From Chloroflexota bacterium (GTDB taxonomy: Bacteria > Chloroflexota > Anaerolineae > J036 > Brachytrichaceae), in NCBI GenBank assembly GCA_018969115.1, contig JAGWYZ010000005.1, positions 1 through 42,388 of the forward strand: a stretch of DNA of 42,388 nucleotides, read 5' to 3'. Of the stretch, positions 24,038-33,189 are shown piece by piece. The notes beneath the pieces are model-generated. The model ran no database searches. It was not told the DNA's origin and was given only the letters and a program-made list of their open reading frames with translations. A program made the translations under genes and the position numbers. Each line of letters opens with the position of its first letter. The stretch's first letter is position 1.

Positions 24038-25468
24038 ATGTTATCATCGCTAGCCTTTAAGTGTGTGTTTCTGGCTAAAAAACTTGACATAAATTTTTTT
24101 AAGGTCATCTTGAATATCAAAGTCGTCAAATCCGCTTTTATAAACCGGCTTGAAAATCTCTCTCGTATTGAGCAAATAGGGATTACGGTCTTATCTTTTT
24201 TTATTGTTATCGCTTATATTGCTTTTTTTTATGTTGATATTCCATTTTATGATCAATGGGATTTGCTGAATATTTATGACAAAGTCATGCAAGGCACGCT
24301 AACGCTCAATGACTTATTGGTGCTTAATAATGAACATCGCGTGGTGGTGCAACGTATTGTCGCAACACCCATCATTTATCTTACCCGTTGGAATGTATTG
24401 GCCGAAATCGCGGTGTTGGTTTTATCGGCATTGGGGTCATTGATCGTGGTGGCACGCCAATTAAAACGCACAATGCATCATCTTGGCTTGCCCGCTACTA
24501 ATTGGGTGCTGCCGTTAATTGCACTGATTGTATTTTCGCTAAATCAGTGGGAAAACTGGTTGAATGGTGATCAATTGGTGTATGGATTGCATGTGTTAGC
24601 GGTTGTAACAGGGTTAAGTCTTATCACCCGCCAATTGCCATCACCACGTCGTGTATTGTTGGCGGCGGCGCTTGGGGTGATTGCCACTTATACCATTGCG
24701 GCGGGCATTGTCTATTTTGCGGTAGGGTTGGTGGTGTTGCTGTTGTCGCCAGTGCGATCGTGGCATTGGACTATGGTTTGTATTTGGGTTGTGGTTGCAA
24801 TTGTAACTTTTAGCACTTATTTTTACGATTTTCATCCTGCCCAAGTGCCCATTCTCAATGAACCGGTTTTGCACCCGGTGGGGTATACGTTGTATGTTTT
24901 GGCGTTTATTGGTGCGCCGATGCTTACATATTATGTTGCGCCTATTTTGGGTTTCATTGGCATTATTGCGATGATGGTGTCAATTTATATTTTGCTTCGT
25001 CACCGTGGGGTTCCAATTTTGGCTATTTTGCCCTATGTCGCACTGGCGGCCTATTCATTGGGTACCGGGTTGCTTATTGGCATTGGGCGCTTAAAATTTG
25101 GTTGGTGGCAAGCCATTAGTCCTCGTTATATTATTTTGTCAGAATGGTTTTGGGTAGGCTTGGTAATGCTGCTCTATTTGGTGATCAAAACACAACCCCT
25201 CAAGCATCCCACCGCCCCCATTGCTCAGAAATTAGGTCAATTCGCGCCGTTGCTTGTGCTGGGCATTTTGGCTTTTAGCCTTGTTAATTCAATCGGTGGG
25301 TTTTACCTTGGGCTAACTTTACGTTCATGGCCTTTGGCGGCCGCCCGTAGCCAAATTAGCTTGGGCAATCATGATGATTCGGTGTTACGTCAAGTAAGCC
25401 ATGACCCTGAGCAGGTACGGCGACATTTAGCGTTGATGCAAAAATATAAACTTTCAGTGTATCGTTAG
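24038..25468 (+). CDS. Polytopic membrane protein, possible GT-C-like fold
   Basis: The product has 476 residues with about ten membrane segments starting near residue 48. Between the first two is a large loop with DIPFYDQWDLL and LNNEHRVVVQR (aspartate, tryptophan and a histidine/glutamate cluster), reminiscent of the first external loop of GT-C glycosyltransferases. No family can be named. The N-terminal 45 residues are basic and not membrane-like. TTG at 24110, with AAGG just before it, is an alternative start that would remove the near-overlap with the divergent cysteine desulfurase gene. It is followed 24 bp later by the C39-like lipoprotein gene. Confidence 0.7.
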   Translation: MLSSLAFKCVFLAKKLDINFFKVILNIKVVKSAFINRLENLSRIEQIGITVLSFFIVIAYIAFFYVDIPFYDQWDLLNIYDKVMQGTLTLNDLLVLNNEHRVVVQRIVATPIIYLTRWNVLAEIAVLVLSALGSLIVVARQLKRTMHHLGLPATNWVLPLIALIVFSLNQWENWLNGDQLVYGLHVLAVVTGLSLITRQLPSPRRVLLAAALGVIATYTIAAGIVYFAVGLVVLLLSPVRSWHWTMVCIWVVVAIVTFSTYFYDFHPAQVPILNEPVLHPVGYTLYVLAFIGAPMLTYYVAPILGFIGIIAMMVSIYILLRHRGVPILAILPYVALAAYSLGTGLLIGIGRLKFGWWQAISPRYIILSEWFWVGLVMLLYLVIKTQPLKHPTAPIAQKLGQFAPLLVLGILAFSLVNSIGGFYLGLTLRSWPLAAARSQISLGNHDDSVLRQVSHDPEQVRRHLALMQKYKLSVYR

Positions 25469-25492
25469 CAACTTGACGTAAAATTTAAGAAT

Positions 25493-26908
25493 ATGTGGCG
25501 CAGACGATTAAGCTCTTTTCTTGCAATGCTTGTACTTGGCACGTTTTTACCCGCATGTTCGCTTGGTAATTATTTGCTAGAGGCACAGCGCGAGGTTTCG
25601 CGCATTTTTCCCGCCGTTCCCACCGTTACGGTGACACCTGCCGAAGCCCATTTTTTGCCACCGCCGCCGGTTGAGGTTGAAATTGAAGCCACAGCGACCG
25701 CTTTGCCCGTTGTTATTCAAGCAATTACAGTGTTGCCGACACGACAAGCCAGCCCAACGCTAATAATAACTGGGGTGGTTTCACGCACGGCGACACCTGT
25801 TGCCACCAATACATTAACGCTAACGCAACAGGGCACAGCAACCCGTACAATTACAACGCCAACCAAACAACCCACCGCAACGGCCACATCTATCCCCAGT
25901 GCTGCACCTACCACTGCTGCAACAGTTGTTACAACTGCAACGCCATCGCCTGAACCAACCCAGCAAACTAAACAAGCCAGTGTTGTGTTGCCAGATTTAC
26001 CGGCTTCCTTTCGTGTGCCCATCGTGCGCTACGAGGCCCAAAGCATGAACAACTGTGGCCCTGCGACGGTTGCCATGCAACTTTCAACCTTCGGGCGCAA
26101 AGAAACCCAAAACCAAATTCAGCCTTTTTTACGCCCCGACAAAGATGATCGTAATGTTAGCCCCTATGAAATGGCAGCTTACGTGCAATCTATTGGCTTT
26201 CGCTCAAAAATGATCGTTGGCGGCACTATTCCACTGCTCAAAAATTTGCTGGTGAATGGAGTATCTCCTATCGTTGAAACATGGTTTATTCCGCATGTTA
26301 ATGATGAAATGGGGCATTATCGCTTGCTAATTGGTTATGAGGGTGATAGCCTCATTTTCTACGATTCATACAACGGCCCGAATATACGCATTAAAGAAGC
26401 TGAATTTGATAGCCTGTGGAAAGTATTTAACCGTGTCGCAGTTGTATCATGGACTCGCCAACAAGAAGAAATGGTTAATGGCTTATTGCATGATTACCTC
26501 GACGATGGGGCAATGGTCGCCAATGCCCTCAGCATCGCGCGTGCCGAAGCCGCTATAAACCCGCAAGACAAATTTGCTTGGTTTAATGTTGGCACGAATT
26601 TATTGGGAATGGGTGACACAGCAGGCGCGGTGCAGGCTTACAACCGTGCACGGCGGCTCAATTTGCCTTGGCGCATGTTGTGGTATCAATTTGGCCCTTA
26701 CGAGGCTTATGCTGCCGAAAAACAATACGACGAAGTGATTAAATTGGCCAATGCCACTTTGACCATTGTAAGCAATCTTGAAGAAAGTTATTATTGGCGT
26801 GGGCGTGCCTATAGTGGGTTGGGCAATACCGAGGCAGCGCGTCGAGATTACATGACGGCATTGCGTTTAAATGCAAATTATGTGGCCGCAAAACGGGCAC
26901 TGGAATAA
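25493..26908 (+). CDS. Exported C39-like peptidase-fold protein with TPR repeats
   Basis: The 471-residue product begins MWRRRLSSFLAML and has a lipobox-like FLPAC (Cys22). A Thr/Pro/Ala linker runs to about 165. Residues 170-320 form a C39-like papain-fold domain with C188 (NNCGPATVAM), H275 (MGHYRLLIGY) and D291 (FYDSYNGP), so the triad is complete. Two to three TPR-like helical pairs follow (340-470, for example AWFNVGTNLLGMGDTAGAVQAY). It is probably an extracytoplasmic protease or peptide-binding protein. It probably shares a transcript with the preceding membrane-protein gene. Confidence 0.82.
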   Translation: MWRRRLSSFLAMLVLGTFLPACSLGNYLLEAQREVSRIFPAVPTVTVTPAEAHFLPPPPVEVEIEATATALPVVIQAITVLPTRQASPTLIITGVVSRTATPVATNTLTLTQQGTATRTITTPTKQPTATATSIPSAAPTTAATVVTTATPSPEPTQQTKQASVVLPDLPASFRVPIVRYEAQSMNNCGPATVAMQLSTFGRKETQNQIQPFLRPDKDDRNVSPYEMAAYVQSIGFRSKMIVGGTIPLLKNLLVNGVSPIVETWFIPHVNDEMGHYRLLIGYEGDSLIFYDSYNGPNIRIKEAEFDSLWKVFNRVAVVSWTRQQEEMVNGLLHDYLDDGAMVANALSIARAEAAINPQDKFAWFNVGTNLLGMGDTAGAVQAYNRARRLNLPWRMLWYQFGPYEAYAAEKQYDEVIKLANATLTIVSNLEESYYWRGRAYSGLGNTEAARRDYMTALRLNANYVAAKRALE

Positions 26909-26909
26909 T

Positions 26910-27413
26910 TTAAAACACCAACATTCCAATTATCGCGGCTACACTCACAATGACAATCGCTGGTAAACGTCGAAAAGCCATCAGCAACCCCAAACCCATT
27001 AACGCCAAAGCCGGCAAATTGATGCCATATTGCGCCAAAATACGAGTAAAAATAACCACCCCAATGCCACAAATGGCTAAACTAACCCCATTTAAAAATG
27101 CGCGGGTGCTAGGAAAATGACCGACGCGATCATAAACTCGATGCACAGCCAAAACCAACAACGGCGGCAATAAAACAGCAATCAGCGCTAAGCCTGCCCC
27201 CGCAAAACCAGCCGTAATATAGCCTAAACTCACCACCCATAACCCATTTGGCCCCGGGCTAACCTGCCCAACCGCAATCGACTCGGCAAAATGATGCTCG
27301 CTGGCCCAACCGCGTGAGGTCAAATCAGCATGGAGGCTAGGCAGTGGTGCAAACCCGCCGGTCGAGGTCAAGGTAGCTTTAAGAAATATGGCGAAATAGG
27401 TTAACAAGTCCAT
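26910..27413 (-). CDS. Chromate transporter, short chain, second half
   Basis: This 167-residue membrane protein is one half of a short-chain CHR pair. It carries the CHR signature GQVSPGPNGLWVVSLGY (49-65) preceded by FAPLPSLHADL. Four to five hydrophobic segments follow. Its ATG directly follows the TAA of the other half (TAAATG), implying coupled translation of the two subunits. Pairs of this kind act together as chromate/sulfate-type antiporters. The stop lies next to the stop of the convergent C39-like gene. Confidence 0.88.
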   Translation of the reverse strand: MDLLTYFAIFLKATLTSTGGFAPLPSLHADLTSRGWASEHHFAESIAVGQVSPGPNGLWVVSLGYITAGFAGAGLALIAVLLPPLLVLAVHRVYDRVGHFPSTRAFLNGVSLAICGIGVVIFTRILAQYGINLPALALMGLGLLMAFRRLPAIVIVSVAAIIGMLVF

Positions 27414-28058
27414 TTAAGGTTTGCCCCCAGTTTTTATTTGGCTTTTTATTTTTGTTTGCACAACAAAAATTAACCCTGCCACAAAATATAACCCGAAAGC
27501 TGGAAAACCCGGCCAAATGACCAAAGCCAAACCGCACCCTAACAAGACCGCTATACATAACCCCAAACTCGCCCAACCTGCACGTTTGCCTGCCAATAAC
27601 ACAGGCTGGGCGGTACGCCACATCGTATACATACTCACCCCAACCAAGGCTGGCACCACACCGTGCACCGCCGATTGCACCAAAGGCTCATCTTGTACCC
27701 CTAAATAGAGGGCTGTCATCAACAAAGTAATGCTAACACTGGGCAAAAGCAAGCCAAATAATGCAAAAAACACGCCTAACCCACGATAAAACCGCCATCC
27801 GATCAAAATCGTGACTGCCAAAATATTCATCCCCGGCACAATTTCAACCATCGCCCGCATCTGAGTAAAGGCTTCGGGCGTGATCCAGCCGTTTTTCATC
27901 ACAAACGTTTGGTAGATCATATAAAACGTGGCGGCGCCGCCCCCAAACGACTGTGCACCAATTTTTAACCATAGCCACAGCAAATATAGCGGCGATGGTG
28001 GCGGCAAATTGGGCGCTGTCCTCTTTGATGGGTCATGTGGCTCAGTGGGTGTTGACAT
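27414..28058 (-). CDS. Chromate transporter, short chain, first half
   Basis: The 214-residue membrane protein starts at ATG 28056-28058 with a proline-rich cytoplasmic leader, then KIGAQSFGGGAATFYMI, the CHR motif with its glycine triplet, and EIVPGMNILAVTILIG. It has about five to six membrane segments. It forms a pair with the gene at 26910-27413. Its start overlaps the 3' end of the glycosyltransferase gene by 17 bases, so all three genes are probably one transcript. Confidence 0.88.
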   Translation of the reverse strand: MSTPTEPHDPSKRTAPNLPPPSPLYLLWLWLKIGAQSFGGGAATFYMIYQTFVMKNGWITPEAFTQMRAMVEIVPGMNILAVTILIGWRFYRGLGVFFALFGLLLPSVSITLLMTALYLGVQDEPLVQSAVHGVVPALVGVSMYTMWRTAQPVLLAGKRAGWASLGLCIAVLLGCGLALVIWPGFPAFGLYFVAGLIFVVQTKIKSQIKTGGKP

Positions 28059-29250
28059 AATGATATATCTCAAGTGTTTCACGTGCAGCCTTGGCCCAGC
28101 TAAATTTGGCGGCTTGGATGAGGCCACGGGCACACAATTCTGTGCGCAATGACGTATCGAACAACGCCCGCGCCAATGCCTGAGTAAGCCCGAGTCTATC
28201 GTTGGGGTCAAACAATAAACCTGCCTCGCCCATCACCTCTGGCAATGACGATGTGTTGGCACATATCACCGGAACCCCACATGCCATCGCCTCGATCGGT
28301 GGCAGGCCAAAACCTTCATAAAGTGATGGAAAAACAAAGACATCGGCCATACTCATCATCACCGGCGCGTCATCATCATCGACCCAATCGGTAAAATGCA
28401 CGCGGTTTTCTAAACCCAATTCGCGCACTTTATCAAATACTGGCTGAAAAAGCCAACCTTTTTTGCCAGCAATCACCAAATGAGATTGCTCGGTGGGTGT
28501 TTGTATATTGCTATGCACCAACGATTCAGGGTCCATGTTAATGAGGGCATGATAAGCCTCAATCAACGCTACCAAGTTTTTGCGCGGCTCGATAGTGGCT
28601 AAATAAAGCACAAACTTGGGTGGCAAATGGTATTTTTGGCGCACTTGGGCTTGGGCAGCTGGGTCGTGAATGGGGCGATAGCGCGGATTTACACCTTCAT
28701 AAATGACGCGAATTTTGTCGGAGTTAATGTTATACAACCGCATGCAATCGCGTTTAGTACATTCACTGACCGCGATAATCGCATCGGCGCGTTTTAAAAA
28801 GCGCGGCATCATCGTATTCAAATACAGCAAATTCATCGGTAGATGATACTTGGGGAACAACGCAAAAATGGCGTCGTGAAATGTAAATACGCTTTTGGCC
28901 TGTGCCAATGGCGGCAGCAAATGCTCAGTGGCATGAAAAACCCGCGACTGCGTAGGCAAATTAGCCCGTCCAAAAACAATTTCATCCATTGCCATGCCGA
29001 CAAACGTGCGCAAAGCTACTGTCAAACGCCAGCGCCGCGCCGGCCATGCTACCGTTTGGCAAGGTAATTGGTTCAGAGACGCTTGTAATGGCTCTTTTAT
29101 AATATGGTCGTAATGAAAGGCTGAAAAATATATATCAGGCAAAGCCTGCTCAGCCACAGCCTGTAATACATGCGTGGCAATATTTTTGGTGTAAGTTGCT
29201 AACCCTGCTTTGCGATGAACCACTGGCGACAGGTCAAGCGTGATATGCAT
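28042..29250 (-). CDS. Glycosyltransferase, GT4 family
   Basis: The product has 402 residues and two Rossmann-like halves. The N-terminal half begins MHITLDLSPVVHRKAGLATY with the acceptor-side glycine loop. The C-terminal half has the nucleotide-sugar site EPRKNLVALIEAY (about 222-234) and the EX7E motif in PSLYEGFGLPPIEAMACG, followed by TSSLPEVMGEAGLLFDP. It is a retaining enzyme; donor and acceptor are unknown. Surface polysaccharide synthesis, which Ugd could also serve, is a reasonable guess. Confidence 0.92.
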   Translation of the reverse strand: MHITLDLSPVVHRKAGLATYTKNIATHVLQAVAEQALPDIYFSAFHYDHIIKEPLQASLNQLPCQTVAWPARRWRLTVALRTFVGMAMDEIVFGRANLPTQSRVFHATEHLLPPLAQAKSVFTFHDAIFALFPKYHLPMNLLYLNTMMPRFLKRADAIIAVSECTKRDCMRLYNINSDKIRVIYEGVNPRYRPIHDPAAQAQVRQKYHLPPKFVLYLATIEPRKNLVALIEAYHALINMDPESLVHSNIQTPTEQSHLVIAGKKGWLFQPVFDKVRELGLENRVHFTDWVDDDDAPVMMSMADVFVFPSLYEGFGLPPIEAMACGVPVICANTSSLPEVMGEAGLLFDPNDRLGLTQALARALFDTSLRTELCARGLIQAAKFSWAKAARETLEIYHYVNTH

Positions 29251-29281
29251 TGATTAAGTTGATTGGTTGATTGGTTGATTG

Positions 29282-29337
29282 ATTAGTTGGTTGGTTGATT
29301 TATGATTCACGAGTTATAAATCAACTAATCAACTAAT
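29282..29337. repeat. TTGATTGGT-word spacer with 22-bp inverted repeat
   Basis: Tandem TTGATTGG/TTGGTTGA words precede a stem of 22 bp (29282-29303 with 29316-29337, two G-T pairs) around a 12-nt loop. It fills the spacer between dcd and the glycosyltransferase gene. It may terminate dcd transcripts. Confidence 0.6.
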
Positions 29338-29353
29338 CAATAACCATAATTTC

Positions 29354-29914
29354 CTATTTTTCAATACGCGGCAGGGTTACTTCTACTTGCCCTTGATATT
29401 TGCCTTTTTTGTCAGCATAGCTGGTTTCGCAAATGCCATCACCCGCAAAAAATAGCAATTGGGCGATCCCTTCATTGGCATACACCTTGGCTGGCAGCGG
29501 GGTGGTGTTGCTAATCTCAAGTGTGAGATAACCTTCCCAGCCCGGCTCTAAAGGCGTCACATTCACGATCAGACCACATCTAGCATAAGTGCTTTTTCCA
29601 ACACAAATGACCAATACCTCACGCGGAATTTTAAAATGTTCGACCGTGCGCGAAAGCACAAATGAATTTGGGGGAATTATACAAATATCACCGGTAAAAT
29701 CGACAAATGATTCTGGCACGAAATGCTTGGGGTCTACCACCGCTGAATGCACATTTGTAAAAATCTTAAATTCATTGCTAACCCGAATATCATAGCCATA
29801 GGATGAAATGCCATAACTGATCACCCCGCTACGAATTGACCCTTCGACAAAGGGGTCAATCATCTTATCTTCTAATGCCTTGTGGCGGATCCAGTGATCT
29901 GGTTTAATACCCAT
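29354..29914 (-). CDS. dcd: dCTP deaminase
   Basis: This enzyme deaminates dCTP to dUTP, feeding dTMP synthesis. In 186 residues it has [12 protein letters not shown] (38-49), the nucleotide-binding GKSTYAR (106-112) and [19 protein letters not shown] with the catalytic glutamate E133. A bifunctional dCTP deaminase/dUTPase cannot be ruled out. The ATG at 29912-29914 is the family-typical start. Its neighbours (M23 peptidase, glycosyltransferase) are unrelated, but a deoxynucleoside kinase gene lies 2.5 kb away. Confidence 0.95.
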   Translation of the reverse strand: MGIKPDHWIRHKALEDKMIDPFVEGSIRSGVISYGISSYGYDIRVSNEFKIFTNVHSAVVDPKHFVPESFVDFTGDICIIPPNSFVLSRTVEHFKIPREVLVICVGKSTYARCGLIVNVTPLEPGWEGYLTLEISNTTPLPAKVYANEGIAQLLFFAGDGICETSYADKKGKYQGQVEVTLPRIEK

Positions 29915-29925
29915 CTTAAAAAAAC

Positions 29926-29977
29926 TGAAAATTAAAAATGTAGAATTGAAGAGGCAATTTTACATTTTTAATTTTCA
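29926..29977. repeat. A/T-rich inverted repeat between the M23 peptidase gene and dcd
   Basis: A 23-bp stem (29926-29948 with 29955-29977, one G-T pair) has a 6-nt loop. Two further copies of the word TTTTCAA follow, up to the peptidase stop. It has the composition of a bidirectional terminator. Confidence 0.6.
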
Positions 29978-29994
29978 ATTTTCAATTTTCAATT

Positions 29995-31446
29995 TTAGGG
30001 TACACCATTAATCGCAAGGTTTCGCATTTGTTCGGCATAACGGGTAATATCGCCTTTGACAATTTTGCCATCGAATTCGGCATCGTCCTCGAATACGACC
30101 CAGCCATCTAACACAAAGGGGATTTTGCCAACCGCTGGCACCCATTCGCCGTTATATTTGCGGGCAAAATGCAAATGGGCGGCAATGGCTTGCCCACCTT
30201 CGCATGATGGGTGCCCGATTCGATCGCCCACCTGGATTTTGACCCCTTCTTTCACCCGCCCAGTGCTAGACATGTGCATATAAAGCAGGCTCCAGCCTAC
30301 TCGCGCATCTTGGCTTGGGTCAAGCGATACGAGAACTTCGCCGTTATTGCTATTCACCACGTAGCCCGGGCTAACTGACAACACCCATTCTGGCGCAGGT
30401 TGACAGCCGGTAATGCTCGGCGGGGTAAAATCAAGCGCACCCCACGGTGAGCCATCGGTCCAAGATTCATGTGGGCCACCGGTATAGTGCCAACTTTGCC
30501 CATTGGCCCAAGGCAACGCAAATATTGGTTGTTTTATGCCATCCGGAATTGGTGTTCCTTTGTCATATTGTTGCGGGTCGCCAAATAATTTTCGGTATGT
30601 TTCAATGAAGCTTTGAGCGTCATTTCCCATTACTTGGTTCCAAGCCGATTTAGGATGCGCGTAGGCCAAATAGTTCTGCACACCAGCCGTGCCAGCATTT
30701 AAGTCATTGGGAATGTTGGCATAATCTTTTTTGTTTTGCGATTCGACAAAGGTGCGGGTTCCTAAGCGTTTGCCATAATAGCCTTCGTTTAATTTGCTAG
30801 CCGAATAGGTTAATTGCCAATATAACTTGCCCAGTCGATTGGCCTCAGTGACGCGCAAAGGCAACGATAGTTCATCTTTGGTTGGGGTTGCATCGTCAAT
30901 CCAACTGCCCTCAAATTCAATCAAAGCGATCAGTAAGCGTGGGTTGACACTAAACTGGCGTGCCACTCGTTCGATAATTTGTGGGCCAGTTAATAATTGT
31001 TCGCCTACTCGCTCGGTGTAACGATTAATATAACCCGCACGAGGTGCTAAAAAGACCCGCACATCAAACTCCACTACCCCTGGGCCGTTGACCAATTCGC
31101 TATCAGGGATCAACTTAACATTGACTGTAGCACTGTTAATCACCGGCATTGCTTTGACTGGGCGTAATGCAATCGATTGGCCCGTAAATGCAATTGTGGT
31201 TGGTATGGCAAGGTTGGTATTGGTAACAGGCTGTGCAACTGGGGTTGCTGTAGCATCAGAAGCTAAGCCCACCGCACCCAACAATGACGAAAGCATAGGC
31301 CGACGATCAGCAGGCGTTGGCGTAGGAATAATTGGAATTTGCTTGGCAGTTTGGGGTGAAATAATTGCGCGTGGGTCTATCGATACCGATAAAATCAACG
31401 CAAGTACACTTAGAACCGCCAGTACAATGGCAATGACGCGCGTCAT
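29995..31446 (-). CDS. M23-family zinc peptidase with N-terminal wall-associated module
   Basis: From ATG 31444-31446 the product has 483 residues: a signal anchor (5-23), a linker, a helical module at about 145-290 (QFSVNPRLLIALIEFEGSW, AGTAGVQNYL) that resembles lysozyme-like helical domains, and a C-terminal LytM/M23 peptidase. Zinc ligands H326 and D339 (GALDF) and the HxH pair H424/H426 (AAHLHFA) are visible, with H391 in LLYMHMS. It should cut peptide bonds in peptidoglycan outside the membrane. A TTG eight codons upstream is less likely than the ATG before the signal. Confidence 0.88.
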   Translation of the reverse strand: MTRVIAIVLAVLSVLALILSVSIDPRAIISPQTAKQIPIIPTPTPADRRPMLSSLLGAVGLASDATATPVAQPVTNTNLAIPTTIAFTGQSIALRPVKAMPVINSATVNVKLIPDSELVNGPGVVEFDVRVFLAPRAGYINRYTERVGEQLLTGPQIIERVARQFSVNPRLLIALIEFEGSWIDDATPTKDELSLPLRVTEANRLGKLYWQLTYSASKLNEGYYGKRLGTRTFVESQNKKDYANIPNDLNAGTAGVQNYLAYAHPKSAWNQVMGNDAQSFIETYRKLFGDPQQYDKGTPIPDGIKQPIFALPWANGQSWHYTGGPHESWTDGSPWGALDFTPPSITGCQPAPEWVLSVSPGYVVNSNNGEVLVSLDPSQDARVGWSLLYMHMSSTGRVKEGVKIQVGDRIGHPSCEGGQAIAAHLHFARKYNGEWVPAVGKIPFVLDGWVVFEDDAEFDGKIVKGDITRYAEQMRNLAINGVP

Positions 31447-31553
31447 GAAATTAGATTGTACTGGATTCAAAAATGCCGTGCGTCATTCCTTCAAATGACT
31501 TTGCATCATTTTTACATAATGCATGATTTTGTGTTTTAAATTAAGAGTTTAGT

Positions 31554-32450
31554 ATGTCAGACACGCATAAATTATGGGCCGATTTGCATGTGCCCAATAG
31601 CCAGCCTAAAGATACCACTTTTACTGTGATGGGAATTCCCTTTGATGGCTTGGCAAGTGCACGCAAAGGAGCCGCCCAAGCCCCATCTCACATTCGCCGC
31701 TGGACACATCAAATAAGCCCTTTTACCGAAGACCGGACTTGTCTAACCGATTTAAGTGTGTGTGACTTAGGCGATTTTCCAATCAACGACCCCGCAACCG
31801 ACTATGACGCCATTGCTGAGGTGATTGCAAAATTGCCGAATATCCCTGTCATCTTAGGCGGTGATCACTCCATCGCCATTCCCATTCTTAAAGCCCAACG
31901 CCAACGTTATGCCAACAAACGCCTTGGCATCTTGTGGGTCGATGCTCACCCCGATTTATGTGATGAATTTAATGGCTCGCGCTTGTCTCACGCTACGGTG
32001 CTGCGGCGTGGGCTAGATTATGGTATTCAGCAAAAAGATATTTGTTTGGTTGCGGTGCGCTCGTGGGAAATGCAAGAAATGGATTTGATCGAAAATGGCA
32101 AATTGAATGTTTACCCCATGCCCATGATTGCCGATCTTGGCATTGAAAAAATTGCTCATAAAGTATGGCGGCATCTTAGCAAATGTGATGCAGTGCATAT
32201 TTCGCTTGATATTGATTGTCTTGACCCCGCAGCCGCGCCGGGCACTGGCACGCCTGAGCCGGGCGGCATGACCATGCGTGAAGTATTGCATTTGCTCAAG
32301 TCACTCGAAGGCTTGCCTTTGGTGGGGTTAGATGTGGTTGAAGTCGCGCCGCCGCTTGACCCATCTGAAAGCACAGTATTTGCCGCGATTAAAGTGATTA
32401 TGGAGTTTATGGGCGTGATTGCGCGTAGCCGCAAACAGCAATCAAAATGA
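31554..32450 (+). CDS. Agmatinase/arginase family ureohydrolase
   Basis: The product has 298 residues of the ureohydrolase fold with all six manganese ligands: H105 (GGDHS), D130/H132/D134 (WVDAHPDL) and D219/D221 (SLDIDCLDP). The sequence after the second motif (CDEFNGSRLSHATVLRRGLD) is the agmatinase/guanidino-hydrolase pattern rather than the arginase pattern seen in the rocF gene at 36.4 kb. The substrate may be agmatine, another guanidino compound or arginine. It overlaps the kinase gene by ATGA. This coupling with nucleoside salvage has no obvious metabolic reason. Confidence 0.85.
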   Translation: MSDTHKLWADLHVPNSQPKDTTFTVMGIPFDGLASARKGAAQAPSHIRRWTHQISPFTEDRTCLTDLSVCDLGDFPINDPATDYDAIAEVIAKLPNIPVILGGDHSIAIPILKAQRQRYANKRLGILWVDAHPDLCDEFNGSRLSHATVLRRGLDYGIQQKDICLVAVRSWEMQEMDLIENGKLNVYPMPMIADLGIEKIAHKVWRHLSKCDAVHISLDIDCLDPAAAPGTGTPEPGGMTMREVLHLLKSLEGLPLVGLDVVEVAPPLDPSESTVFAAIKVIMEFMGVIARSRKQQSK

Positions 32451-33064
32451 GCAAAAATTTTATCGTCATTGCAGGCAATATGGGTGTGGGCAAAAGCACA
32501 CTTACGGGGCTGTTGGCTAAACATCTGGGTTGGCGGCCATTCTATGAGTCTGTAGATGAAAACCCCTATATCGGTGATTTTTTTGTCGATATGACGCGTT
32601 GGGCATTTCATTCGCAAATGTTCTTTTTAGGGCGGCGTTTGCAACAGCATAAAGCCTTGATGCAACACCCGGGATCGGCGCTGATGGATAGAAGTATTTA
32701 TGAAGATGCTGAAATTTTTGCGCACAATCTGCAATCACGCGGCAATATTAGTGTGCGTGATTGGGCTGTGTATGAAACGTTTTATCGCGGTTTATGTGAA
32801 TTGCTCACCCCGCCGACGTTGGTCATTTACCTTAAATCGTCTATCCCAATGTTGCTCAAACGCATTGCCCAACGTGGGCGCGATTATGAACGGGCGTTGT
32901 CTATCGACTATCTTATGTCGCTCAATAATGCCTACGACCGCTGGGCAGCCCAATTCACCCTAAGCCCGGTTCACACTATCGAGATTGATAATGTCGATTT
33001 TCTTGAAAATTCGAAAGATTGTGAAGCACTGGTGCAGTTTTTGCAAAGTAAGGTTGGTATTTAG
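32447..33064 (+). CDS. Deoxynucleoside kinase
   Basis: The 205-residue enzyme phosphorylates deoxynucleosides in salvage. The P-loop GNMGVGKST is at 10-18, the substrate glutamate is in ESVDENPYIGDFF, LMDRSIYEDAEIF holds the catalytic DRS motif, and the lid is RGRDYERAL. It resembles bacterial dGuo/dAdo kinases of the dCK/dGK family. Its ATG overlaps the ureohydrolase stop. Its own stop codon lies at the first bases of a family 1 palindromic element. Confidence 0.92.
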   Translation: MSKNFIVIAGNMGVGKSTLTGLLAKHLGWRPFYESVDENPYIGDFFVDMTRWAFHSQMFFLGRRLQQHKALMQHPGSALMDRSIYEDAEIFAHNLQSRGNISVRDWAVYETFYRGLCELLTPPTLVIYLKSSIPMLLKRIAQRGRDYERALSIDYLMSLNNAYDRWAAQFTLSPVHTIEIDNVDFLENSKDCEALVQFLQSKVGI

Positions 33065-33176
33065 CACAAATTCCTAAAAGATGAAGGACCGATTTCACAA
33101 TCTCTTCCTCAAGCTATGCTTGAGGAAGAGATTGTGAAATCGGTCCTTCATCTTTTATCAACTTGGGGTCTGCTCT
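33063..33176 (+). repeat. Dispersed palindromic element, family 1, with 40-bp perfect stem
   Basis: The element is 114 bp, with an AGCACAAATTCC start and a GGTCTGCTCT end. Bases 33075-33114 are the exact reverse complement of 33118-33157, with a 3-nt loop. It sits between convergent genes. Its outer half matches the copies at 499 and 4651; the inner half does not. Confidence 0.85.
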
Positions 33177-33189
33177 TCTAATACGCCAA

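Noticed and set aside
25717-26022. Valine/glycine-rich open frame antisense to the C39-like gene
   Set aside because: It is the reverse translation of the Thr/Pro/Ala linker. The same artefact appears opposite the linkers at 10364-10711 and 11906-12343.
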